Shown: positions 9,942 to 19,191, counted from the first letter of the stretch. The stretch is DNA of 64,000 nucleotides from Nostoc sp. XA010 (GCF_020829625.1 NZ_JAIVFX010000001.1:558001-622000), one strand, 5' to 3'. Numbers and translations: made by a program. Notes: a model not told the origin generated them from the letters alone.

Positions 9942-10059
9942 CTGGTTTCGTAACCGCTCAATAATCCGGGGTAAATCGCTCAGTGACAAGGCTCAAATGG
10001 CGTAAACTCGTTCCTGAACTGGTAGTTCGCCCCGATTTATTGAGCGGATACCTGGTTTC
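9942..10059. mobile_element. MITE-like element, copy 2, with target duplication
   Basis: Element at 9950-10051, the same as copy 1 apart from a few substitutions and one extra base, in the same orientation. The flanks carry a different 8-bp direct repeat, CTGGTTTC (9942-9949 and 10052-10059). Two copies with different flanking duplications show that the element moved, and was not simply duplicated together with its surroundings. Confidence 0.8.
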
Positions 10060-10170
10060 TTGGTCTAGACACTGCCTAAATAGCTATCACTAGCATAGGG
10101 CAAACGCGTCTTATTTGCTACTAAAAACTAAGAGAGGAATGGCACTAAGAAAAGCTGAAACACTTGCGGT

Positions 10171-10431
10171 TTAAGCAATTTGCAATTGTTTGCGTAATTC
10201 ATGCTGTGGTTTGGTCATTAAGGGGTAGGCTTTCGGACGACGTTTACGAACTCGTGGTTCGTTTCTAGTAGGACGGTCAGGAACAGCCTTGTGAGCAATA
10301 ACTTTGAGTTGCATTGCGATAAATTTTAAGACGTTTTGTTGAAGTTGCAGCTAAGAATTCGGGAATAAAGTTATCTAAATGATGGCGAGTACCTTGCAAC
10401 GACAAGCGCAAGGGAGGAGTGCCATAAGAGG
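10171..10431 (-). pseudogene. IS4-type transposase C-terminal remnant (minus strand, frameshifted)
   Basis: Reading the minus strand, about 10430 to 10317 encodes LRLSLQGTRHHLDNF and then RLKIYRN, both typical of the last part of IS4-family transposases. After a frameshift near 10316 the frame continues as QLKVIAHKAVPDRPTRN, KRRPKAYPLMTKP and stops at 10171. It matches the plus-strand remnant at 7091-7240. The upstream catalytic part is missing. Confidence 0.7.
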
Positions 10432-10629
10432 CTATTTATAAAGTAAATCTAAAAATGAGGAGACCCATCTACCGCCTCCCAATCTAAAATACATAGCCAA
10501 GGGAGTTTGTTTTTGGGATTTGGTAGGTCTGGATATAACGCCTAATTGCAAATCTAATGTTAGATTATTGTGATCGCAATATTCAAAACGGCTAATCAAT
10601 TCCAAGCGCGTAAATTTCTGTTCAACTGC
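10432..10629 (-). pseudogene. Unidentified gene fragment
   Basis: A 65-codon open stretch without a start, reading through LELISRFEYCDHNNLTLDLQ, then RLGGGRWVSSFLDLLYK and a stop at 10432, exactly where the IS4 remnant begins. The residue pattern looks protein-like but I do not recognise the family. It may be the 3' end of a gene cut by the insertion. Confidence 0.35.
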
Positions 10630-10687
10630 TCATTTCACCCCGTCAGTGGTGGCTTTAGTTTTATAAAGTTTCCGTAAAAATACTCAC

Positions 10688-10770
10688 TTTAATCTTTAGT
10701 TAACCTAAAGTTGCCGTAAAAATACTCACTTTAATCTTTAGTTAACCTTTAGTTAGTAATTAATTAACCT
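10688..10770 (+). promoter_or_regulatory. Pho-box array (putative PhoB/SphR operator)
   Basis: Eight-base boxes of the YTTAAYYT type are spaced every 11 bp: TTTAATCT (10688), GTTAACCT (10699), then in a second tandem block TTTAATCT (10730), GTTAACCT (10741), GTTAGTAA (10752) and ATTAACCT (10763), each followed by a 3-bp spacer. The 42-bp block at 10672-10713 is repeated at 10714. This is the layout known for cyanobacterial Pho boxes. It lies 225 bp upstream of the beta-propeller gene, on the strand that would drive it. Confidence 0.7.
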
Positions 10771-10994
10771 AAAACTCATAATTTTGCAGATGTACCTGTG
10801 ATCGATGGTTCATCTAACTCAGCGTGACTACTTCCGGCTAGGCTAATTTAGTCTAGCCGACGCAGAGATAAGACAAATCCACACAGCTAGTAACTAGCTG
10901 TGTAGAGATATTTTCGTGCGATCGATTAGCAGTAAGGAGTGTCTGCTTGTCTGACTGACATCAAAAAAGTTAAACATTTAACATTCCTCAAATT

Positions 10995-11855
10995 ATGACT
11001 ATCAAAAAGCTTGTCGGCCTACTAGTTCCATCTGCCATTTTGTTGGGAGCAATGACAACGCCAGCAGCAGCGTTGTCGCTCAAAACTATTGGTACTTATA
11101 GTACAGGTATCTTTAATGAAGGGGGGGCAGAAATCCCCACTTATGACCCTGTAACCCAACGGCTATTTGTGGTCAATGGAGGTACTAAGAGTATTGACAT
11201 CATCAATATTAGTGACCCAACTCAGCCTTCACTATTTAAAAGTATCGATATAACTGCCTATGGTGGCGGGGCTAATAGCGTTACTTTCAAAAATGGCTTA
11301 CTGGCTGCGGCAGTGCAAGGATCTGTGGCCCAAGATCCAGGTAAAGCAGTGTTTTTTAACGCCAACGGTGATTTCTTAAATTCTGTTACTGTGGGAGCGT
11401 TGCCTGATATGCTCACCTTTACACCCGATGGAACTCGTGTGTTAGTAGCTAACGAGGGTGAACCAAATAGTTACAATCAGCCCAATAGCGTTGACCCTGA
11501 AGGCTCAGTGAGCATTATAAATCTTGCTAATTTTAGTGTAATTAACGCTGGCTTTACGCAATTTAACAGCCAGATTGATCAGATGCGAACTGCGGGAGTG
11601 AGAATTTTTGGTCCTAATGCTACCGTTGCTCAAGATTTAGAGCCAGAATATATCACTGTTTCGGAAGATTCTACAAAGGCTTGGGTGTCGTTGCAAGAAA
11701 ATAATGCGATCGCACTCCTCGACCTGATCAACAATCAAATTACCGATATTCTACCTTTAGGCTTCAAAGATTATAGCCTACCAGGAAACGGCATTGATGC
11801 TAGCGATCGCGATAATGCTATCAACATTGCTAACTTTTATTGCGCTATATTTTGA
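10995..11855 (+). CDS. Truncated choice-of-anchor I family beta-propeller protein
   Basis: 286 aa. A signal peptide (residues 1-26, ending PAAALS) is followed by the N-terminal beta-propeller of the choice-of-anchor I family (FVVNGGTKSIDIINISDPT, LVANEGEPNSYN, GIDASDRDNAINI). Full members run to about 500 residues or more; this one stops right after the DASDRD motif with the foreign-looking tail NFYCAIF. It therefore appears cut at the 3' end. Related proteins include the N-terminal part of atypical cyanobacterial alkaline phosphatases, which fits the Pho-box array upstream. Whether the shortened protein works is unclear; there is no anchor or PEP-CTERM signal left. Confidence 0.75.
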   Translation: MTIKKLVGLLVPSAILLGAMTTPAAALSLKTIGTYSTGIFNEGGAEIPTYDPVTQRLFVVNGGTKSIDIINISDPTQPSLFKSIDITAYGGGANSVTFKNGLLAAAVQGSVAQDPGKAVFFNANGDFLNSVTVGALPDMLTFTPDGTRVLVANEGEPNSYNQPNSVDPEGSVSIINLANFSVINAGFTQFNSQIDQMRTAGVRIFGPNATVAQDLEPEYITVSEDSTKAWVSLQENNAIALLDLINNQITDILPLGFKDYSLPGNGIDASDRDNAINIANFYCAIF

Positions 11856-12263
11856 TTCCTAGCAAAGATGCGAAACTGAATGATTTTATCTAAGGTAGTT
11901 GAGAAAGAAACAGCCCTGTTAGATTACGCGGATAGGCGATCGCACCCTTGGCAATGCATCACCTAAATTGTTAGTTTAGGAATGGTGTCGATCCGATTCA
12001 GTGATAATGCTGTAGTAGATATTCCAGTCTGTAACATTCAATACTAAATCATAAAATTGTATTTTATACAGGCAGTCTTTACCAAAATAATAAAATTACT
12101 AACTTAGCTATTGGCAAAACCCCAGTTTACATACAGTTAATTTACTAATTTTTAAAATAGGTTAACATAATTTACACTAAAGTATATCAGTATTTTAACT
12201 GTTGCTTTACCTATTAATACTTACTTAATATGTAGCACAATCTTTTCCATTATCTTACTCACC
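11856..12263. other. Intergenic region, no feature recognised
   Basis: About 400 bp, increasingly AT-rich toward 12263, with no open frame of note. The first 200 bp may be decayed 3' sequence of the truncated propeller gene, but I could not follow a continuous frame. Confidence 0.4.
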
Positions 12264-12557
12264 GTGAAACCTCTTCTACAGACTTACTTAGAACAAGAAA
12301 TCTGGATACTAGTACGAGACAAATGGTATTTCGCCACAGTTATCGGAGTTTGGGATGATTTGTTGTGGTTTAAACATAGAACTTACAACAAAGATACAGA
12401 GGAGGATACTCTCTGCGAAATGGTTGTCAAAATCAGTGAAGTGGTTGCTATTGATAAAGTTAGGTCTGTTATTAGTAGAAAAGCAGACGTACTTATTTCA
12501 CGACTACTAGAAACTGAGCAAGGATTAAACAATCATCATCAAGATCATGAACATTAA
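12264..12557 (+). CDS. Small hypothetical protein (GTG start)
   Basis: 97 residues from a GTG. The central segment WYFATVIGVWDDLLWFKHRT ... EMVVKISEVVAIDKV reads as a small five-stranded barrel, somewhat like Sm- or SH3-type folds, followed by a helix and a histidine-rich tail (NHHQDHEH). The fold suggestion is inference from the strand pattern. Family not recognised; it stands alone. Confidence 0.5.
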   Translation: MKPLLQTYLEQEIWILVRDKWYFATVIGVWDDLLWFKHRTYNKDTEEDTLCEMVVKISEVVAIDKVRSVISRKADVLISRLLETEQGLNNHHQDHEH

Positions 12558-12867
12558 TTAGCTCAATAGTAAAATACTTGCTTGTCTCCTACATGAACGG
12601 ATAAAAGTTGAGACAAGCAGTATAAATCAGTATGATAGAACATTAGCGGATCTCGTAGCTCCCTTTGGTTGGTTGCCGATAGATACATTAGGTTAATCTA
12701 GCTTCAAGGTTTCTTTTGTAAAGGCGATGTCAACTCTTGAAAAGGCTATGCTTACCCTAAGACAATAAAGATAAGATGTTTGTACAACGAAGGTTTAATA
12801 CTAATTTGATAAACTATCTTAAATTTGAAATTATAAAAACTGGTAGCTCAGGGCTGATAACTAAACT
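12558..12867. other. Intergenic region, no feature recognised
   Basis: About 310 bp, AT-rich, holding the promoter of the ABC ATPase gene. No repeat, hairpin or frame stands out. Confidence 0.4.
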
Positions 12868-14538
12868 ATGAGTGAAGCCTTATTCTGTATCGAAAATTTG
12901 CGAGTTGCCTATCCTGCGCGGAGTGGAGAAGAAGCAACCTGGGCGGTTGATGATGTATCTTTCACCTTACAACCAGGCGAAAGAATGGGATTGGTGGGAG
13001 AGTCAGGTTGTGGTAAGTCAACTATAGGACGGGCAGTAATGCGTTTACTACCAGCCTCTAGTCGGATTGAGGGACGGGTGACATTTCAAGGACACTCGGT
13101 GTTTGACTTGATGCCTAACCAATTACGGAAATTTCGGGGAGAAACGATCGCCTTAATTTTTCAAGATCCCATGACACGCCTTGATCCGTTAATGACGATT
13201 GGTAAGCATTGTATTGAAACCCTCCAGGCGCACTCACCAGAATTATCAACGCGAGAAGCCAAAGAGAAAGCACTTGCTACCTTGGCAAAGGTGAATATCC
13301 CAGCTAGTCGCTGGAATCAGTATCCCCACGAGTTTAGCGGTGGAATGCGCCAACGGGTAGCGATCGCTTTAGCTTTACTCCTCAACCCTAAGTTAATTGT
13401 TGCCGATGAACCCACCACCAGTTTAGATGTCACCGTTTCCGCACAGATATTAAAAGAATTAACTCGTCTGTGCGGTGAAGAAAACATGGGATTGTTGCTG
13501 ATTTCTCACGATTTAGCAATGGTGGCTGAGTATTGCGATCGCATTGGTGTTATGTACAACGGCAAGATGGTGGAAATGGGTTCTACAGAAACCGTATTTA
13601 GACACCCTCAACATGAATATACGCGATCGCTCTTAAAAGCAGCTTTACATATTCAAGCAGTAAAAGATAACGGAGAATTGATAATTGTCAATGACTCAGA
13701 AAAGCAATTACCGATTATTAATAAACAATCCCCAATTTTGAGTGTCACAGAACTCAAGCAACACTACACCATCGAACCTAACTTTATTGAACGACTGTTT
13801 AAGACACAAACTCAGACAATAAAAGCAGTAGATGGTATCAACCTGGATATTTATCCCGGAGAAATTCTCGGTTTAGTTGGGGAATCAGGTTGTGGTAAAA
13901 GTACGCTATCACGAACAATCTTGCAACTAATTCGTCCTACGAGTGGCAAAGTTGAGTTTTTAGGACAGGATTTAACTACACTGTCGCGTCAAGAAATTCG
14001 CTCCTCGCGGCGACAAATACAAATGGTTTTTCAAGATCCCCATGCTTGTCTCAATCCGGCGATGACAGTGGGACAAAGTATCGCTGATCCTTTATTTATC
14101 CACAATTTAGCAGATCCCGTTAAGGCAAAAGAACAGGTTTTGTGGATGCTAGAGAAAGTTGGGTTAACACCGCCAGAAGTGTATTATGAGCGTTATCCAT
14201 CAGATTTGTCTGGTGGACAACAGCAAAGAGTTGCGATCGCTCGTGCTTTGATTACTCACCCTAAACTTTTGATCTGCGATGAACCCGTAAGTATGTTAGA
14301 CGCTAGCGTGCAATCGCAAGTGCTAGATTTAATGTTGCAATTGAAAGAAGAATTTGAGTTAACTTATCTGTTCATCACTCATGATCTTTGGTTAGCTCGA
14401 TTTTTGTGCGATCGTATTGCCGTGATGAATGGCGGTAAAATTGTCGAACTCGGTCTGACAAAAACTATTTTTGCTAATCCTCAGCATCCTTATACCAAAA
14501 CCTTACTAGCTGCTGCCCCCTTACTAGCACGCGCTTAA
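12868..14538 (+). CDS. Fused dipeptide/oligopeptide-type ABC transporter ATPase (two nucleotide-binding domains)
   Basis: 556 aa carrying two complete ATPase domains. Domain 1 (residues 1-270) has Walker [10 protein letters not shown], signature FSGGMRQR and [14 protein letters not shown]. Domain 2 (residues 290-556) has a second [17 protein letters not shown] and [15 protein letters not shown]. Each ends with the HPQH(E/P)YT element typical of the DppD/DppF, OppD/OppF, GsiA and YejF group. It should power uptake of peptides, glutathione or a similar solute at the inner face of the membrane. No permease or binding protein is adjacent, so the partners are encoded elsewhere. Confidence 0.88.
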   Translation: MSEALFCIENLRVAYPARSGEEATWAVDDVSFTLQPGERMGLVGESGCGKSTIGRAVMRLLPASSRIEGRVTFQGHSVFDLMPNQLRKFRGETIALIFQDPMTRLDPLMTIGKHCIETLQAHSPELSTREAKEKALATLAKVNIPASRWNQYPHEFSGGMRQRVAIALALLLNPKLIVADEPTTSLDVTVSAQILKELTRLCGEENMGLLLISHDLAMVAEYCDRIGVMYNGKMVEMGSTETVFRHPQHEYTRSLLKAALHIQAVKDNGELIIVNDSEKQLPIINKQSPILSVTELKQHYTIEPNFIERLFKTQTQTIKAVDGINLDIYPGEILGLVGESGCGKSTLSRTILQLIRPTSGKVEFLGQDLTTLSRQEIRSSRRQIQMVFQDPHACLNPAMTVGQSIADPLFIHNLADPVKAKEQVLWMLEKVGLTPPEVYYERYPSDLSGGQQQRVAIARALITHPKLLICDEPVSMLDASVQSQVLDLMLQLKEEFELTYLFITHDLWLARFLCDRIAVMNGGKIVELGLTKTIFANPQHPYTKTLLAAAPLLARA

Positions 14539-14564
14539 CTAAACAAAGTGAGGAGTTATGAATT

Positions 14565-14593
14565 ACTAACTCCTAACTCCTAACTCCTAACTC
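14565..14593. repeat. Short tandem heptamer repeat (CTAACTC)
   Basis: Four consecutive CTAACTC-type units in the gap between the convergent ABC ATPase and the next gene; the same heptamer family recurs at 35.5 kb. Confidence 0.7.
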
Positions 14594-15558
14594 TCTTCCC
14601 TCCCCTCAAGTAATTTAGTTGGTTCTCCAGTGGAACCATATAGCTCAACATATCTTTTAAACAGCAATGCAGTCTCGTGATTTGGAGCTTTGCTTAAATT
14701 GAATAAACGCCCTATATTTTTATCAGCTAAAGCTCTTAGATACGGCAAATCTTCAAATAGTGTCAAACAAGAAGCAAAATGCAATATTATTTGTAAGAGT
14801 GGCTTTGGCCACTCTAAATCACTATAAATATCTATAAAGAAGTGATGCTCTAAGTCATTTAACGGGAAAGCATGAAATATAACAAATATCCTTTTGTTAT
14901 TGTAAACTGGAATACTCAGTTCAACAGTGTAGGGAGTATGTAATATTAAATCTACCTCTACAATCGGTTGACGCCAAATCCTCAAAGCATTCGCTGGCGA
15001 ATCTAATATTGTTTGGAATTTAATTATTCCACCAGTATTTGTGGGCTGAAAGTGGCTAATTTGGAAAATTTTCAGGTTATTAAGGCTAAAGCTATGAACT
15101 GTTTCCAAATGCCTTAAATTCAATAAATGATAAATTTGGCAAATATAAGGAAACGGTAAAATATACTCCTGGCTAATCATGTGGAGCTTTTTTACTTGAA
15201 GCTTGTTAGCTTGAGTCCGAGCAAGATATTCTTGATATTCGTTGGGACCTAAATCATTGCTGTTAAAGCTTTCATCAGGCTTGAGATATAGCCAACTCAG
15301 AAAAAAGAAAGAGGCTGTAAGTAGCTGAAATATTTCTATAGGAGATAAATAACCATCAGCAAATGCAGCTATGCTTCTATCGCTTATGCCAAAAAGCCAA
15401 GATGGAATACCAAATAGCCAGACATTACTTTTAATTTGATCTATAAAAAGTGCTATTTCAACATTTGATATATTCCTATCCTTATTTACACTTAAATTAT
15501 CATTATTTTTAAAACAATTAGTAAACATAGTATTTTGATTATTACTCAATACTAGCAA
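14587..15558 (-). CDS. Hypothetical protein
   Basis: 323 aa, not recognised. The sequence is rich in aromatic and hydrophobic residues, with one possible membrane-associated stretch (SPIEIFQLLTASFFFLSWLY, near residues 71-90) and then a mixed alpha/beta region. No cysteine motifs or nucleotide-binding loops are visible. A second ATG at 15528 (MFTNC) would shorten it by 10 residues. Composition is AT-rich compared with its neighbours, which may indicate an accessory gene. It is convergent with the ABC ATPase gene and far from the next one. Confidence 0.55.
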   Translation of the reverse strand: MLVLSNNQNTMFTNCFKNNDNLSVNKDRNISNVEIALFIDQIKSNVWLFGIPSWLFGISDRSIAAFADGYLSPIEIFQLLTASFFFLSWLYLKPDESFNSNDLGPNEYQEYLARTQANKLQVKKLHMISQEYILPFPYICQIYHLLNLRHLETVHSFSLNNLKIFQISHFQPTNTGGIIKFQTILDSPANALRIWRQPIVEVDLILHTPYTVELSIPVYNNKRIFVIFHAFPLNDLEHHFFIDIYSDLEWPKPLLQIILHFASCLTLFEDLPYLRALADKNIGRLFNLSKAPNHETALLFKRYVELYGSTGEPTKLLEGREES

Positions 15559-16000
15559 TCCATAAAACTTGTATTTATATTAAGTTTAAATACAAAATAT
15601 AGTAAGAACCTCTATCTTTAGCTGTATATACAAAATGTATTTCTTCATGGCTGTTTAATATCAAGCTTTTGTTAGATATAATCCCAAATCCTATCTATAT
15701 CCACTCAAAATAAAATTATTTGTCAGTCTTGCCATTAAAGGATTTGATAGTGTTTTTTCTAATGCATAAATTAAAAATAACAACTTTGCTAAAATATTCC
15801 TGCTAGCTGAGTACAAAACTTGAAATTATCTCATTTTTCAAAATAGGTATATCTAGCTAGATAAAAAAGTTGATTTTTTCTGACAATAAAGGATGCCGTA
15901 CTCTCGGCGGTAATACAACGCTAGTTAGCTCAAGTAGGGAAACCCGCCCACACGACTGGTTTCCCTACCTATCTTTTCACGCAATCAAATAGAAACCCTA
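15559..16000. other. Intergenic region, no gene recognised
   Basis: About 440 bp of AT-rich sequence. A short inverted repeat of the form GGGAAACCCGCCC...GGTTTCCC occurs near 15935-15965. Nothing else could be supported. Confidence 0.4.
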
Positions 16001-16150
16001 TATAGGACTAATATTTGATTTCTGAAAAAGCTCGGTACAGATCAAAAAGCCTAATTCCTTATTCCCTATTACCCACTCCCCACTCCCCACTCCCCACTCC
16101 CCACTCCCCGCCCACATAGATAATTTCAAAAATCAAATACGATTCCTATA
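16001..16150. mobile_element. TATAGG-family MITE-like element, copy 1
   Basis: 150 bp with imperfect 21-bp terminal inverted repeats (left TATAGGACTAATATTTGATTT; right end reads TATAGGAATCG... on the other strand). The middle contains a CCCCACT tandem repeat (16071-16110). A second copy lies at 51089-51210 and a disrupted one at 50214-50384. It is non-coding. TA at both edges would fit IS630/mariner-type mobilisation (inference). Confidence 0.65.
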
Positions 16151-16256
16151 AAACTAATATTTATTTGGGGATTTTTGCGTAAGTTCTGATAATTTATCTT
16201 GTTTGATGCCAAGCTATCTGGGGAGAATATGTCAAAACTCCAGTGAGGTATAAGCA

Positions 16257-18053
16257 ATGATTAATCAGACATACACAGCTGATGTTTTAGTTGTCGGTGG
16301 GGGAACCGGAGGCACTGCGGCTGCTATCCAAGCGGCGCGACGGGGAGCCAAAACGATTCTGGTGAGTGAATTTCCTTGGTTGGGGGGAATGCTGACTTCG
16401 GCTGGAGTATCCGCACCCGATGGCAACGAATTAGAAGCCTTTCAAACGGGATTATGGGGTGCGTTTTTGCAGGAATTGCGACAACGACAGCCCGGAGGAT
16501 TAGATAACAGTTGGGTAAGCTTTTTTAGTTACGATCCTCGGATTGGGGCAGAGATTTTTGCAGATTGGGTGCAGGAATTGCCAAATCTGGACTGGATTTC
16601 TGGACAAGTGCCAATAGAAGTGTTTCGCCAAGGTGATTCTATTACTGGTGTGCGCTTTGCTGATTTTGCTGTCACAGCCAAAATTATTCTCGATGGCACA
16701 GAATTGGGAGATTTATTGCCTTTAGGTGAGATACCCTATCGCTGGGGCTGGGAATTGCAATCTGAGTGGGGAGAACCCAGCGCCCCAGTAGCTTTTAACT
16801 CTTTAACTGAAAAATATCCAGTGCAAGTGCCCACTTATGTAGTGATTATGCAAGACTTTGGTGAAGCGATGTCTAAGACGGGTATAGCTGGGGCACCAGA
16901 AATTCCAGCCGCGCCTAACTATAATTCATCGCAGTTTACAGGCGCTTGGGATGGCTATGGCGCAGAGACATTTTTGAATTATGGACGTTTGCCTGGTGGC
17001 CTGTTTATGATGAATTGGCCAATCTGTGGCAATGACTACGGCGAAAGGGTAGGGCGGTTGATAGAGTCAGATCTATCCAGAGGTGAATTCATCCAAGAAT
17101 CTCGCTGGCACAGCCAAAATTTTGCTCATTTTATCCAAAAACAGCTTGGTCGTCGCTATGGTTTAGCAGAAAAAGTATTTCCTCACGCCCCTACAGGTTT
17201 TGCACTGCATCCCTATTACCGGGAAAGCCGCCGCCTAGTGGGGCTAACTACTATCCGAGAACAGGATATTTTACCGATCGCTGGAGGTAAAGTTGCATCT
17301 ATATATGAAGCATATGAAGCGATCGCAATTGGTAACTACGCCAATGACCATCACTATCCTGGTGTTCAATTCCCACTGCAACCTAAATCTATCCAATGGG
17401 GGGGACGCTGGACTGGAACTCCTTTTACAATTCCCTACAGTTCCCTCATTCCAGCCACAACAGATGGTTTCTTAGTTTGTGAAAAAAATATTTCTGTCTC
17501 CCACATTGCCAATGGGGCTACTAGATTACAACCTGTGGTTATGGGCATTGGTCAAGCAGCAGGGATGGCAGCAGCGATGTGTGTTGAGTTAAACTGCCAA
17601 CCGAGGGACTTGCCTGTTAGGGCGCTGCAAACGGCTTTATTGGAAGATAATCGCTCAAAAGCAGCAATTATTCCTTTATTTAATCTTCCACCCAATCATT
17701 CGGATTGGCTGCACTGGCAACTGTATTACTTAAATAACCCACAAGCCTATCCAGCTAGTGGTGATTGCCCTTGCCCATCGTGGAATGAGTACCCTGACTC
17801 TACTTTTGGCAAGGGATTAATTCGGGAAAGTAACTGTTTCCAAGGCATTTTTTACCGCTTGGATCAGCAGGAATACAGATTCGCTGTCACAGCACCAGCC
17901 GCATATCAAGGTCAAAATTGGCAGCTTGTGACTTTGCGATCGCATATTGACAAGCAATTACGCGCTTATCCTCATGAACAATTCGTTACATTGTGGGGTC
18001 ATCAAAACCACTCTGGTAATTGGTTACTAGTCGAACATTTTAACGGAGGATAA
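16257..18053 (+). CDS. FAD-dependent oxidoreductase
   Basis: 598 aa. The N-terminus has the dinucleotide-binding fold (VLVVGGGTGGTAAAIQAARR, residues 10-29) followed by WLGGMLTSAGV, typical of the FAD_oxidored group (PF12831), which also covers xanthan-lyase-like and glucose-inhibited-division-like flavoproteins. A C-terminal segment NGATRLQPVVMGIGQAAGMAAA is the second FAD-contacting motif. No signal peptide is evident. The last 130 residues form an additional domain with no recognised signature. The substrate is unknown. It is a single gene on the plus strand directly upstream of patX, with about 100 bp between. Confidence 0.85.
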   Translation: MINQTYTADVLVVGGGTGGTAAAIQAARRGAKTILVSEFPWLGGMLTSAGVSAPDGNELEAFQTGLWGAFLQELRQRQPGGLDNSWVSFFSYDPRIGAEIFADWVQELPNLDWISGQVPIEVFRQGDSITGVRFADFAVTAKIILDGTELGDLLPLGEIPYRWGWELQSEWGEPSAPVAFNSLTEKYPVQVPTYVVIMQDFGEAMSKTGIAGAPEIPAAPNYNSSQFTGAWDGYGAETFLNYGRLPGGLFMMNWPICGNDYGERVGRLIESDLSRGEFIQESRWHSQNFAHFIQKQLGRRYGLAEKVFPHAPTGFALHPYYRESRRLVGLTTIREQDILPIAGGKVASIYEAYEAIAIGNYANDHHYPGVQFPLQPKSIQWGGRWTGTPFTIPYSSLIPATTDGFLVCEKNISVSHIANGATRLQPVVMGIGQAAGMAAAMCVELNCQPRDLPVRALQTALLEDNRSKAAIIPLFNLPPNHSDWLHWQLYYLNNPQAYPASGDCPCPSWNEYPDSTFGKGLIRESNCFQGIFYRLDQQEYRFAVTAPAAYQGQNWQLVTLRSHIDKQLRAYPHEQFVTLWGHQNHSGNWLLVEHFNGG

Positions 18054-18097
18054 GAAGAGTTTATTTTCAGTAAAACAGAATACTTTTTGATGAATTG

Positions 18098-18103
18098 TCC
18101 GGA
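18098..18103 (+). promoter_or_regulatory. TCCGGA (DIF-type) -35 element of patX
   Basis: TCCGGA lies 58-63 bp before the patX start codon, with a possible -10 (TAAGTAT/AGTATC) about 17 bp further on, giving a start near 18130-18136. TCCGGA at -35 is the motif described for HetR-dependent, heterocyst-induced (DIF+) transcripts such as nsiR1; the same hexamer occurs in the NsiR1 units at 36.6-37.7 kb. Confidence 0.7.
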
Positions 18104-18160
18104 TATTAATCAAAAAGCTAAGTATCAGTGAAGTGGAGAGTTCCAAAATAGACATCTGCT

Positions 18161-18358
18161 ATGCGTGCTGCCATTTCTCTTTTAGTCTCGAGTCTGATGT
18201 TCGGCCCCTTAGCTTCTAACTGCCAAACGATGGTCAATCACTTATCCTATGGGCTGCCTTCCACGCCTACTTCGGAACAGTGGCGCTCGGCGGCATCTGA
18301 ACAAGCTTCAGATGATGCGCCACGTCATCGCGGTAGTGGGCGTAGAGAAGTAACGTAA
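18161..18358 (+). CDS. patX: PatX-type heterocyst-inhibiting peptide precursor
   Basis: 65 residues. An N-terminal hydrophobic export-like segment (AAISLLVSSLMFGPLAS) is followed by a polar middle and the C-terminal pentapeptide RGSGR (residues 57-61, bases 18329-18343) preceded by H and followed by REVT. RGSGR is the active signal of PatS and of the PatX family; it binds HetR and blocks heterocyst differentiation in neighbouring cells. Length, the HRGSGR context and position a few genes from gifA-glnA-apcF fit the PatX locus known from Anabaena sp. PCC 7120. The TCCGGA promoter element upstream supports HetR-dependent expression. Four residues follow the pentapeptide here, so processing at both sides would be needed to release it. 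Confidence 0.85.
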   Translation: MRAAISLLVSSLMFGPLASNCQTMVNHLSYGLPSTPTSEQWRSAASEQASDDAPRHRGSGRREVT

Positions 18359-19120
18359 AAATCCGAAAATATCTATGTTGTGGTTTAACTACCGTAGGGT
18401 AATGCCTTTTTTTTCAACGGAAACAAAGTGCCAGAAAACACAGTGTTGTACTAACATCATTTATACAGCTTTTCTGACAGATATATATACAGTTGACACA
18501 CGAAAATCTTCAGCGATCGCTTAGTATTTCAACTGCAAGCTTTGTATATATAGTTAGCGTCAATCCTGGCAATCAAAACGCAAATTAAATTAAGTGCCTC
18601 GATTAACAGCATCACCAACTTCTCAAAAGTTACACAACTGGTGCTCATATTCGGTGGGAAGCTTTGCGTTTCAATCCTCAACTCTTCTAGAAATAGATGT
18701 TACTTAGACTATCAGTTAATCTAAAGCACCTCTAAATTCAGACATTTTGCTTGTTGAGGAAAGTAGTCTTAAAGCAAATCCACTTTATTCCCAAATAGGT
18801 TTCTCATACATTGAGTAGCTGGCTATCTACATCAGGAAATAATTGATCTTCGCTTTGGCGTTTTTTGGCGTGCTTTGCCGAAGCATAAAATCTCTTGCGC
18901 TGCATCTGAGCTTATCTAGAGCATAAATTCGCACAAGTAGTATACGTTTATTGCACTTGGCAGCGAATCTTAATTATTTTTGACTTTTGACTTTTGACTT
19001 CCCCAAAGGGGCTAACCTACTTTTGCTCCTGGTTCCTTCTTCTCACAGATGGCTCCCGACAAAATAAATATTAAGAAGGATTTGCTAACTCCTCTTAGTC
19101 CTCTTAATTATTCTACACCC
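18359..19120. other. Intergenic region with repeats
   Basis: About 760 bp without a credible gene. It holds a TTGACTT tandem repeat near 18975-18999 and short inverted repeats near 18860-18890. AT-rich at its start. Confidence 0.4.
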
Positions 19121-19156
19121 AAGGGCAGATGCAAAATTTTGCATTTGCCCTTTTTT
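19121..19156 (+). terminator. Strong hairpin with T-run (plus strand)
   Basis: AAGGGCA-g-ATGCAAAA faces TTTTGCAT-t-TGCCC, followed by TTTTTT at 19151-19156. The T-run orientation is for transcription from the left, yet no gene lies within 750 bp upstream on the plus strand, so it may end an unannotated small RNA. The minus-strand methyltransferase ends 35 bp away but has no T-run on its side. Confidence 0.6.
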
Positions 19157-19191
19157 GATAAAGTTTACTTAAAGAAAATGTTGAGAAGCTT

